From assembly GCA_041661865.1 (NCBI GenBank), contig JBAZTO010000011.1, positions 10,221 through 74,220 on the forward strand: DNA of 64,000 nt, given 5' to 3'. The translations under genes and the position numbers were made by a program. Shown piece after piece: positions 50,908-58,881 of the stretch (position 1 is the first letter of the stretch; every line of letters begins with the position of its first letter). The DNA is from JBAZTO01 sp041661865. Lineage in GTDB: Bacteria > Planctomycetota > Phycisphaerae > SM23-33. The notes beneath the pieces were generated by a model. That model was not told where the DNA came from. It worked only from the letters and a program-made list of their open reading frames with translations, and made no database searches.

Positions 50908-52709
50908 AGGCGACTTTCGTCAAACCCAGCGCCGCGATGCCGCCCCGGCCGGCGATGCAGCGAGGCCCGGCAGCCCCGGCGACACCTGTGACGTCCAGCA
51001 CCGCCACGTCGAAAGCCCAACACCTGGGCAACGCGGCGATGGCGGTGGCGATGATCACCGTCTGCGCGAAGATATGCGGCTTCGGCGAGAAGGTCGTGGT
51101 AGCCCACTACTTCGGGGCCAGCCGCTCCTCGGACGTCTACTTCGCGGTGACGGGCATACTCTGGTCGGCGATGTTCCTGGTCAAGGAACTGATATACCCG
51201 ACGCTGATGCCGGTCTTCAGCGGAGCGATGGAAGCCGGCGGTGATCGCTCGCGATGGTTGTTCCGGTCCGTTGCGGCCAGAGTGCTGCTGTGGAGCGGGG
51301 TCGCGGCGGCCGCTGCCTTCGCCGGCGCGGGGGCGATCGTCGGCGTGCTGCTGCCCGGGTTTGACCCGGCGGCCCAGGCCGCGTCGTCATCGCTCCTGCG
51401 GGCCCTGACGCCGAGTTTCCCGCTGCTGGCACTGGCAGCCGTCACTTACACCTGCCTCAATGCCCGGCGACGTTTTGCCGTCTCGGCGCTGGGCGAAATG
51501 GCGGTCAAGCTGATCATCGTGCTGGGCCTGCTGGCGCTGACGCCGGCCTGGGGATTGGCCGCCTTGGGCCCCGTCGTGGGCGTCGCGGCGGTGGCGTGCA
51601 TCGCGTTTCACCTGTCGATGCTGCCGGAGGCTCGGACGGCACTTGGGGCGAGCCCTGAGCCTTCGGCGGGCGACCTGCGACAGATGCGGCGGCTGATGCT
51701 GCCGCTGGTGGTGGGCGTGGTGCTCTCTCACGCCAACGGGCTGATTGACAACCTGCTGGCCTCGACACTGCCCGGCGGGCAACTGTCGCACCTGGGGTAC
51801 GCCCGGAAGATCATCGACGCGGTGATCCTGATCGGGCCGTGGGCGGTGGTGACGGTGGTCTACGCGCAGATGGCCCGCCTGCACGCGGACCATCTGCGTG
51901 ACGAGATGGTGCGAGTGCTCCACAAGGCGGCGCGGCTGCTGGTTTACGTCTCGCTGCCGCTGGCGTGCGTGCTGATCGAGCTGCGGTCGCCCCTGACGCA
52001 GGCGTTGCTGCAGCGCGGGCGGTTTGACTCGGCGGCGACGGCGGCGACCTCCGCCGCCCTGGCTGTTTACGCCGTCGCCCTGGTGACCCTGGCGCTGGAG
52101 GGGTTGGTGGTCTATGCCTTCTACGCCATGTCCGACACGCGCACGCCGGTGCTGGCGGGGGCTGCATTCATGGCCGTCGACGTGGGCCTGTCGCTCGCGC
52201 TGATGCAGCGATGGGAGTACCTGGGACTGGCCGCCGCGATGGTGCTGGCCAAGAGCGGCAAGGTCGCGGTATTGGCGATGCTGCTTTGCCGCCGGCTGGG
52301 GGCAACGACGGGGGCAACGAACGATCACAGAGTACACCGAGGTCACAGAGAACACAGGGAAAGCACAAACGGAAAGCATAAACAATGTTTTCCTCTTTCA
52401 AGTTTCTTATCTGTTTTTCGTTTTCTCTGTGCCTCTGTGCTCTCTGTGATTGCTGTTTCTTCTTCTGAACGACCGGGGGCGGGCTGGCCGCGATTTGTCG
52501 CGGTGCTGGCCGGTGTGACCGGCGCAGCCTGGGCGGCCATGCACGTGTGCAGCCATCTGTGCGGGGGCTTGGGCGGCGCGGCGGCGCTGGCCTCCCTGGT
52601 CGTCGGGGCAGTTGTGTTCGTGGGCGGCTCGCACCTGCTCAGGATGAGCGAATACGCCGCCATCGTCGAAATGGTCCGATCTACTCTATCCAAAGTGGGT
52701 GTCCCATGA
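50904..52709 (+). CDS. MVF-family lipid II/oligosaccharide flippase (MurJ/Wzx-like)
   Basis: A 601-aa membrane protein with about fourteen segments. KICGFGEKVVVAHYFGASRSSDVYFAV and FSALGE-type segments (RRRFAVSALGEMAVKLI) mark the MurJ/Wzx superfamily. It would flip the lipid-linked repeat across the inner membrane. An extra stretch of about 50 residues near 473-525 (DHRVHRGHREHRES to ASVLSVIAVSSSE) is encoded by a family C palindromic element and splits the C-terminal membrane region. GGGAGG precedes the start. Confidence 0.88.
   Translation: MKATFVKPSAAMPPRPAMQRGPAAPATPVTSSTATSKAQHLGNAAMAVAMITVCAKICGFGEKVVVAHYFGASRSSDVYFAVTGILWSAMFLVKELIYPTLMPVFSGAMEAGGDRSRWLFRSVAARVLLWSGVAAAAAFAGAGAIVGVLLPGFDPAAQAASSSLLRALTPSFPLLALAAVTYTCLNARRRFAVSALGEMAVKLIIVLGLLALTPAWGLAALGPVVGVAAVACIAFHLSMLPEARTALGASPEPSAGDLRQMRRLMLPLVVGVVLSHANGLIDNLLASTLPGGQLSHLGYARKIIDAVILIGPWAVVTVVYAQMARLHADHLRDEMVRVLHKAARLLVYVSLPLACVLIELRSPLTQALLQRGRFDSAATAATSAALAVYAVALVTLALEGLVVYAFYAMSDTRTPVLAGAAFMAVDVGLSLALMQRWEYLGLAAAMVLAKSGKVAVLAMLLCRRLGATTGATNDHRVHRGHREHRESTNGKHKQCFPLSSFLSVFRFLCASVLSVIAVSSSERPGAGWPRFVAVLAGVTGAAWAAMHVCSHLCGGLGGAAALASLVVGAVVFVGGSHLLRMSEYAAIVEMVRSTLSKVGVP
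52324..52450. repeat. Family C palindromic element inside the flippase gene
   Basis: The ends ATCACAGAGTACACCGAGG and GCCTCTGTGCTCTCTGTGAT are imperfect inverted repeats around an AT-rich middle. Similarity to the second copy (55872-55989) extends outward into GGGGGCAACGAAC on the left and GAACGACCGGGGG on the right. The element is open in this frame and read as HRGHREHRE-type peptide. Confidence 0.8.
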
Positions 52710-53449
52710 ATGAGCCGCTATCGTCAAAATTGGTACCACAGCCGTCTCGGCTGTGGAATGGAGACACAGGCGAGACGCCTGTGGTACCAGGGAGCGGCAC
52801 AGGCGAGACGCCTGTGGTACCTGATTCAGGCGGGCGATGGCGGGCCTTGGGGCACGCGTGCGTGGCGGGCGGGGTGCTGTTTGCGTGCGCGGCGTCGCTG
52901 GCGTGCGGGCTGACCGTCGGGCTGAAGGTGCCGGCGATCCTGCTGGCCGGGTGCATCGTGCTCTGGCCGGCGACGGTGAGCGGGCCGGCCGGGACGCTCC
53001 AGCGAATCGCGGGCGCGTACCTGCTGAGCGTTGCGGTCAACCAGATCGCTCCGCATGCGGTGGGGTGCAACATCCTCGACCAGCGGGTGGCGGTTTCGAT
53101 GAGTCTGATCACGCTGGCGATTGTCGCCCTCGGCGCTGCCGCGGAGAGATTGGGGCGCGACAGGCGTGAATCGGCTGAGCGACCTGCCGCCGACGGGATG
53201 CGGAGCGGCTGGCTGGGGGCGGGCGGGCTGATCGGCGGGCATGCCCTTGCGGTGGGGGCGATGCTGGTGGCCGTCTACGGATACGGCTATGAGCAAAGTG
53301 CTACGGTGCTGGGCAAGGTGGCCCTGTTCGGCTGCCTGTATTTCCTCACGGGCGGCACGCTGCAATCGGCGGGGTGGCGGAGAGTGATTTGCGTGGTATT
53401 GGCGGCCTACTACGCGGCCGTCACTTGCGGAGTGGGGGTGGGCAGATGA
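52706..53449 (+). CDS. Membrane protein of the polysaccharide operon, unknown
   Basis: A 247-aa protein with about six membrane segments beginning near residue 50. The first 45 residues are almost wholly repeat-encoded: three family A palindromes are read as VPQPSRLW, GDTGETPVVPG and GTGETPVVPDS. ATGA overlaps tie it to the flippase before and the ligase-like gene after. Wzy-related accessory membrane proteins are a possible comparison, without a firm match. Confidence 0.7.
   Translation: MNEPLSSKLVPQPSRLWNGDTGETPVVPGSGTGETPVVPDSGGRWRALGHACVAGGVLFACAASLACGLTVGLKVPAILLAGCIVLWPATVSGPAGTLQRIAGAYLLSVAVNQIAPHAVGCNILDQRVAVSMSLITLAIVALGAAAERLGRDRRESAERPAADGMRSGWLGAGGLIGGHALAVGAMLVAVYGYGYEQSATVLGKVALFGCLYFLTGGTLQSAGWRRVICVVLAAYYAAVTCGVGVGR
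52731..52821. repeat. REP-like palindromes family A, three copies in coding sequence
   Basis: Copies lie at 52731-52755 (CACAGCCGTCTCGGCTGTG), 52763-52788 and 52796-52821 (both CACAGGCGAGACGCCTGTG with GGTACC). The first is inverted relative to the others. All are in frame in the 5' end of the membrane protein gene. Confidence 0.9.
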
Positions 53450-54741
53450 CTGTTCTGGACTCACGATTGGAATCGCCCCAGGAGACGCTCCGGCATGCCG
53501 ATCAAGGCGAGCCGCTCGCCGCGCGTGGCGGTGGGCTTGAACGCCTGGCAACGGTGTTGGCCGCCCTCGTGATGCTGTGCTCGGCCTTGCACTTCTGGCC
53601 GCTGGAAGGCAACAAGCGCTGGGAGGCCCTGGCCCCGACCAATATCGCGGTGGCGGCGTGGCTGGCGGGCGTCGCGATGTTGGCCATCGCCCGAAGGCGG
53701 CGGTCGGCGCTCCGCGACCTGCTGGTCCCGCCAAGCGTCCTGGCGTACCTGGGGATTGTGATCCTGTCGGTCGCCTTCGCGCCTGATACGGCTCGGGCCG
53801 TGTCGTATGCGGGCAAGCTGGTGCTGGCGCTGGGCGGCGGGTACGCGTTGTTCGCACTGGCCTCGCGCAGAAGCCGCGGCCGCCGGGCGATCATGTTAGC
53901 CGCCTGCGTCGCTGCCGCGGTGGCGACGGCTGGCTGCCTGGGCATGAGGCTGGCCGGGCATGCGGACTCGTGCGGGTTCTTTGGCAGCCCCCACAAGTAC
54001 GGAACCTACGTGGGCATGCTGGCGCCGCTGTGCGTGACGTGGCTGATACTCTCGGGCCGCTGGCCGGCGAAACTGCTGGGGGCGGTGCTGGCGGCAGCGG
54101 GGATTGCGTCGGTGGCCACGTTGGGCGGCCTGGCCGCCATCAGCGTGGGGCTGGCGACGGCGGCGTGTCTGGCGGGGCGGTGGTCGTCGCGCGTGCTGAT
54201 CCTGGGCGTGCTGATCGTCTCTGTCGGATCAGCCCTCGCCTGGCCGGGCAAGTCGGCGGATGGCTTGCGGCGCGACATGGCGCTGCGGGAAAGCGACGGG
54301 ACGAACCTTCGCCAGCGGTATATCCAGTGGCAGGCGATGGTCAACCTGCTCCAGGAGCGGACCGTCACCGGCACGGGGGCCGGCTGCCTCAACACCTACC
54401 GCAGCGAGTTCTATGGACGCCTGCCCAAGCTCAACACGCTGGCGCCCTTCGACGAGAACGGCTACCTGGCCGCCGCCGCCGAGGGCGGGATCTTCGCGCT
54501 GGCATGCCTGAGTTGGGTCATCGTCTCGCACCTGCAAATGGGCTGGCGGCGCGTGAGAGCCGCCCGCCGACTCAGCGACGAGCGGGGGCTGCGGGATGCG
54601 ACGGCGGCCCTGGCGGCCCTGGCCGGCGCGTGCGTGGCGAACCTGTTTTCGGCGGTCCAGTACAACGGAATCGTCATTGTCTTCGCGGCCGTGCTGGCGA
54701 TGAACGCGATGGTGACACGCGAAAGGGGACAGAATGTCTAG
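53446..54741 (+). CDS. O-antigen ligase/polymerase-like membrane protein
   Basis: A 431-aa protein with about ten membrane segments. The large periplasmic loop carries the Wzy_C pattern: RQRYIQWQAMVNLLQERTVTGTGAG, then APFDENGYLAAAAEGGIFALA. GSPHKYGTYVGMLAPL matches the conserved segment before it. It would polymerise or ligate polysaccharide units in the periplasm. ATGA overlap with the previous gene. Confidence 0.85.
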   Translation: MTVLDSRLESPQETLRHADQGEPLAARGGGLERLATVLAALVMLCSALHFWPLEGNKRWEALAPTNIAVAAWLAGVAMLAIARRRRSALRDLLVPPSVLAYLGIVILSVAFAPDTARAVSYAGKLVLALGGGYALFALASRRSRGRRAIMLAACVAAAVATAGCLGMRLAGHADSCGFFGSPHKYGTYVGMLAPLCVTWLILSGRWPAKLLGAVLAAAGIASVATLGGLAAISVGLATAACLAGRWSSRVLILGVLIVSVGSALAWPGKSADGLRRDMALRESDGTNLRQRYIQWQAMVNLLQERTVTGTGAGCLNTYRSEFYGRLPKLNTLAPFDENGYLAAAAEGGIFALACLSWVIVSHLQMGWRRVRAARRLSDERGLRDATAALAALAGACVANLFSAVQYNGIVIVFAAVLAMNAMVTRERGQNV

Positions 54742-56032
54742 ATTCGCAAGACTGCCGGCTGCCGCGGCGCTGGCGGGGCTGATTCTTTACTCGGGGATCA
54801 CCGCCGCGCCGCTGACGGCGGAGCGCGTGTGGGTTGACGCGAGTCGGCCGCTGGCCATCGAGCCGCCCTTCGACGTGGTGCCCATCGGGCCTGAAGGCGA
54901 GCGGGGCCTGTGGATCGGCCCGAATGTCGGCCGGGGCTGGAAGAAGGAGGCCGGCGGCAGCGCGACCTACCAGTTCGAGGTCGCCCAGGCGGGGGAGTAC
55001 TGGCTGTGGGCCTACTGCCTGTGGCATGACGCATGCACCAACGCCATCTACGCGCAGGTGGACGGCATGCCGGCGGCCATCCTGGGCAACGACCCGCTGT
55101 TTGGGCAGTGGCACTGGGTGCGGGGCTTTGCGGTGAGATTGAAGGCTGGGCCGCACCGGCTGGTGCTGTCCAATCACAGCGACAACCTGGCCGTCCGCCA
55201 GCTATTCCTGACCGACAGTCCGACCGACCACCCCGACCGCGGCGCCCCGTCATTCGTGGAACTGTTTTACGAAGGTTTCGACGGCTGCGACAACGGCGAC
55301 TTTGCAGCCTGGCGGCAGCAGGGCGGGCAGTGGTTCGTCGAGCATCCGCAGGAGGTCGCGGACAAGGGCAAGAAGGTGCTCATCGGCCGCTGCGACGGGC
55401 GAGCCTTGATCACGATGAACGGCAACGAGTGGGGGCGCTACGACTTGAGCGCCTTGGTGAAACTCGTGGCGATGAACGGGCCGGGCAGCTCAGCCCAGAT
55501 ATGTTTCGGCCTGAGCGACGGGGACAACTATTACGCCCTGCAACTTCAGGACTCCGGCAGGGCGGACGTGGTGCAGGCGCAGCTTGTGCGGCGCAGAGGG
55601 GGCGTGCAGTCGGTGCTGGCCGCGTTTGAATCGCCCTGGCAGGCGGGGGCGTGGCACGACGTGGAGATCGACAACGCCAGGGACGCGCTGACGGTCAGGA
55701 TCGACGGCGTGAAGCGAGGCTGCGCGACGGACCCGACGCCGGTGGGCGGCGGCATCGGCCTGCGGCTGGAGGGGAAGGCCGAGGCGCACTTCGATGACGT
55801 CCACGTGCGTGTGAACGGGCAGAACGCGGCGGAACGCAGAGTTGTTCCAACGGCGACGGGGGCAACGAACTATCACAGAGTATACCGAGGTCACAGGGAA
55901 TACAGAGAAGGTACAAGCGAAATACAGGAGTACGGCCTTCCTCTTCCGAGTCTTCCATCTGCTCTCTGTGCCTCTGTGTTCTCTGTGATTGTCTTTTCTT
56001 TTATTGAGCGACCGGGTGAGGGGGCAGAATGA
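54734..56032 (+). CDS. Exported carbohydrate-binding-like protein with repeat-encoded tail
   Basis: A 432-aa protein with a signal peptide (AAALAGLILYSGITAAPLTA). The first domain (residues about 30-160; WVDASRPLAIEPPF, ATYQFEVAQAGEYWLWAYCLW) resembles CBM6-type beta-sandwiches. The second (about 180-365; FDGCDNGDFAAWRQQGGQW, WHDVEIDNARDALTVRIDG) resembles LamG-like or 3-keto-disaccharide-hydrolase folds. The last 60 residues come from a family C palindrome. A role in modifying or binding the exported polysaccharide is likely but unproven. Confidence 0.72.
   Translation: MSRFARLPAAAALAGLILYSGITAAPLTAERVWVDASRPLAIEPPFDVVPIGPEGERGLWIGPNVGRGWKKEAGGSATYQFEVAQAGEYWLWAYCLWHDACTNAIYAQVDGMPAAILGNDPLFGQWHWVRGFAVRLKAGPHRLVLSNHSDNLAVRQLFLTDSPTDHPDRGAPSFVELFYEGFDGCDNGDFAAWRQQGGQWFVEHPQEVADKGKKVLIGRCDGRALITMNGNEWGRYDLSALVKLVAMNGPGSSAQICFGLSDGDNYYALQLQDSGRADVVQAQLVRRRGGVQSVLAAFESPWQAGAWHDVEIDNARDALTVRIDGVKRGCATDPTPVGGGIGLRLEGKAEAHFDDVHVRVNGQNAAERRVVPTATGATNYHRVYRGHREYREGTSEIQEYGLPLPSLPSALCASVFSVIVFSFIERPGEGAE
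55872..55989. repeat. Family C palindromic element inside the carbohydrate-binding-like gene
   Basis: ATCACAGAGTATACCGAGG on the left and GCCTCTGTGTTCTCTGTGAT on the right, with the same outer flanks as the copy at 52324-52450. It is read as HRVYRGHREYREG and the following hydrophobic stretch, extending the protein to its stop. Confidence 0.8.
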
Positions 56033-57297
56033 ACCCCTTCGTGCCGGACATGCTCATGCAATTGGCGGCCCGCGACGGGACGCCCTTCTACATCTATCAC
56101 TGGCCGACGGTGGAGCGGCAGGTCCGCAGGCTGGCGGCGGCGGTGGGGGATGCGACGAGGATTCTCTACTCCATGAAGGCCAATCCCAATCCGCTGCTCG
56201 TGGGCCGCCTCGCCGGTCTGGTCGCGGGAGTGGAGGTGGCCTCGATGGGCGAACTCCAGTTGGCGCTGGCCGCCGGGGTGAAACCGGAGCGGATCTTCTT
56301 TACCAGTCCAGCCAAGTCGGACGAGGAGTTTGAGCTGGCCGCCAATACGCCACTGCTGGCGGTGGGGGTCGATTCCCCCGCCCAGGCCATGCGGCTGGAC
56401 CGAATCAGCGGCCGCGCGGGCGTGCGGCGGGATGTGGTTCTTCGCGTCAACCCGATGCAGGGGATCGCCGGCGCGCGGATGAGCATGGGCGGCCTGCCAG
56501 GCCAGTTTGGCGTCGATCAGGAGCAGGCTGGCAAGATACTGCACTGGATGGCCACGCTGGGCAATGTCCGGTGCGTCGGGATTCATGTCTACGCGGGGAC
56601 GCAGGTGCTCGACGGGGCGGCGTTGGGCGAGTACCTGGGCAGGACGATCGAACTGGGGATGCAATTTGCCCGCGCCCACGGCCTGTCGATGATCAACATC
56701 GGCGGCGGCTTCGGCGTGCCGCATCATCCCGGCCAGCAGGAACTGGACCTGGGGCTGGCGGCAGGCGCGATCAAGGCATTTGACGAAAAGCACGGAACAT
56801 CGGCCGGCGGGAGGATTTCGCTCTATGTCGAGTCGGGGCGTTTTCTGGTGGCCCAGTGCGGCTGCTATGTGGCGAAGGTTCTCGACGTCAAGGAATCGCG
56901 CGGCAGCCGCTTTGTGATGCTCGATGGCGGAACCAATCACCTGCTGGCCGTCGGCGGATTGGACCGGACGATACGCGTCAATCCGTCCTTTCGTGTTGTG
57001 GGCCGAGAAAGTGACGCAGCGGCCGCGCCGGCCACGGTGGTCGGGCCGCTGTGTTCCTCAGCCGACCGGCTGGCGGACAACGCGAATCTGCCGGCTGACC
57101 TGGCGGCGGGCGATCTGGTCGCGGTCGAAAACGTCGGCGCCTACGGCCGATCGGCCAGCCAGTTGAACTTCCTCTCGCGCGACTGGCCGGCGGAGTACCT
57201 GGTGACAGGCAACTCGCGGTGCATCCGCATCTCGTCGGGCATCTCGGCGATGGAATTGTGGGGCCTTCAGAAACCCGCGGTGGAATATGTTCTGTGA
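56029..57297 (+). CDS. PLP-dependent decarboxylase, exosortase-A-associated type
   Basis: A 422-aa alanine-racemase-fold (group IV) decarboxylase related to diaminopimelate decarboxylase. The PLP lysine is in RILYSMKANPNP. INIGGGFGVPHHPG binds the phosphate, ESGRFLVAQCG is the usual beta-strand motif, and GPLCSSADRLADN with GAYGRSASQLNF contains the C-terminal active-site Cys and Tyr. The neighbours (ligase, hydrolases, ACP) match the set named exosortase-A system-associated, so it probably makes an amine or amino-acid precursor for that pathway rather than lysine. ATGA overlap with the preceding gene. Confidence 0.87.
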   Translation: MNPFVPDMLMQLAARDGTPFYIYHWPTVERQVRRLAAAVGDATRILYSMKANPNPLLVGRLAGLVAGVEVASMGELQLALAAGVKPERIFFTSPAKSDEEFELAANTPLLAVGVDSPAQAMRLDRISGRAGVRRDVVLRVNPMQGIAGARMSMGGLPGQFGVDQEQAGKILHWMATLGNVRCVGIHVYAGTQVLDGAALGEYLGRTIELGMQFARAHGLSMINIGGGFGVPHHPGQQELDLGLAAGAIKAFDEKHGTSAGGRISLYVESGRFLVAQCGCYVAKVLDVKESRGSRFVMLDGGTNHLLAVGGLDRTIRVNPSFRVVGRESDAAAAPATVVGPLCSSADRLADNANLPADLAAGDLVAVENVGAYGRSASQLNFLSRDWPAEYLVTGNSRCIRISSGISAMELWGLQKPAVEYVL

Positions 57298-58045
57298 ACG
57301 GGCGATGACCCTCGATGGCCGCGGGGGGCATGTCCTGCACGCCGTCGCGTGTCAGCCGGCCGATCCGCGGGCGTGCGTCGTGATGTGCTACCCGCTCTTT
57401 GAAGAGCGGAAGTACGCCCAGCGGGCCTATGTGACGCTGGCCCGGATGCTGGCGGCACGTTCGATTGCCAGCCTCCGCTTCGACTACTTTGCGTGCGGCA
57501 ACAGCGAGGGGCATTTCCGCGAGGCGACGCTGGAACGCTGGATCAGCGATGCGGCCTGCGCGATGGAATCGGCCGGCGGGATGGCCGGGGCGGTGATGGC
57601 GATGGGGCTGCGGATGGGGGCGAACATCGCATGGGCTGCAGCCGAGCGGACGCCCGGCTGCCGGCGGCTGCTCCTGTGGGACCGGATTGAGGATACGTCA
57701 CGGTATCTGGCGAGTGAGCGGCGGAGGAATGGCATCCGCGACATGTTCGCTCGGCGTGCGGAGACGCCGTCAACGGCGCGGCAGGGGGAGTCGTGCGACC
57801 TGGCCGGGTACGAGGTGGGGGCGGCTTTGTGCGAGGAGTTCGAGGCTGGGCCGACAGCGCCCGCGTCGCAAGCTCGGGACGCTCGCATCATGCCGGCAAG
57901 AACCAGGCCGCCGCACGCGGATTCGGAGTCCGACGACGCAGATGCGATCGTGGCCCGATGCGCGCCATTCTGGAGCCTGCCCGACGCCGACTTCAGGCCC
58001 TTTGTCCTGCAAAGCGCAGATTACTTCGCCGGGGTGGCGGAATGA
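57287..58045 (+). CDS. Alpha/beta-hydrolase-like protein, exosortase-A-associated hydrolase 2 type
   Basis: A 252-aa alpha/beta-hydrolase fold: VVMCYPLFEERKYAQRAYV, then LRFDYFACGNSEGHF. The nucleophile elbow reads GLRMGA, with Arg where Ser is normal. I recall the exosortase-associated hydrolase 2 family having the same GLRxG form, so this may be a family trait. The ATG at 57287 overlaps the decarboxylase stop; ATG 57305 is an alternative. The acidic C-terminal third (PHADSESDDADAIV) is unusual. Confidence 0.7.
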   Translation: MFCERAMTLDGRGGHVLHAVACQPADPRACVVMCYPLFEERKYAQRAYVTLARMLAARSIASLRFDYFACGNSEGHFREATLERWISDAACAMESAGGMAGAVMAMGLRMGANIAWAAAERTPGCRRLLLWDRIEDTSRYLASERRRNGIRDMFARRAETPSTARQGESCDLAGYEVGAALCEEFEAGPTAPASQARDARIMPARTRPPHADSESDDADAIVARCAPFWSLPDADFRPFVLQSADYFAGVAE

Positions 58046-58881
58046 GACAAGAACCGTTCGATCTGGACTCGCCCGGCGGGAAGCTCCGCGGCTTCGTCCA
58101 TCGCCCGCGAGGCCAAGCGAAGGCGGCGGTCGTGATTCTCCACGGCTGGGTCGGCTATTGCGCCGGCCCGCACCGGATTCTCTACGAGTTGGCCGAGGCG
58201 TGCGGGGAGGCGGATCTGGCCACGCTGCGCTTCGACTTCTTCGGCCGGGGAGATTCCGACGGCCGTTGCGAGGAGGCGACCTTCGCCCGCGCCGTCGACG
58301 ACGCGCGCCGGGTGGCGGCCTGGGCGCAGGAGCGTCTGGGAGAGATGCCGCTGATGATGGTCGGGATGTGCTTTGGCGCCAGCGTCGGCTGGCGCTGCAT
58401 GGAGTTGTGGCAGTCGATGGTGCTGCTGTCGCCGGAGCGGATGGCGCAGAAGGCGTCGCTACCCGCGAGGCTGGCGACTTTGGCGCAGCATGCCGGCCGC
58501 ATCGCGCGAAAGGCCGTTTCCCCGGGCGCTTGGTCGCGCCTGGTCGGCGGCCAAACCAGCGCCGGCGCCGCCTATCGATTTTACACGCGATCCGGCGCGC
58601 TGCCCTACCGGGTTGAACTTCCGACGCGGCGGGCGGCGGGCGCGACGGCCGTGCTGCTGTTGCAGGGTTCCGCCGATCCGTCCGCCGGGGCTGTGAGGCA
58701 ACAGTACCAGGTGATGAGCAGGAAGCTGGGCGTGCGATGCGAGAGCCATGTGGTGGCCGGGGCCGACCACAACTTTTGTTCCGTGGCGTGGAAGCGGGAA
58801 GCGATTGCGGCGGCAGCGGGTTGGCTGCGGGGTCGGGTTCAGGAAAGACAGGGGTGTTCCAATGCAGTGCTCGATAGATGA
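58042..58881 (+). CDS. Alpha/beta hydrolase, exosortase-A-associated hydrolase 1 type
   Basis: A 279-aa hydrolase with VVILHGWVGYCAGPHRI (oxyanion region), LRFDFFGRGDSDG, a nucleophile elbow GMCFGASVGW carrying Cys instead of Ser, and a C-terminal GADHNF His. LLLQGSADPS supplies the acid. Thioesterase or transferase activity on an acyl intermediate is plausible given the ligase and carrier protein alongside. ATGA overlap with hydrolase 2. Confidence 0.78.
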   Translation: MRQEPFDLDSPGGKLRGFVHRPRGQAKAAVVILHGWVGYCAGPHRILYELAEACGEADLATLRFDFFGRGDSDGRCEEATFARAVDDARRVAAWAQERLGEMPLMMVGMCFGASVGWRCMELWQSMVLLSPERMAQKASLPARLATLAQHAGRIARKAVSPGAWSRLVGGQTSAGAAYRFYTRSGALPYRVELPTRRAAGATAVLLLQGSADPSAGAVRQQYQVMSRKLGVRCESHVVAGADHNFCSVAWKREAIAAAAGWLRGRVQERQGCSNAVLDR

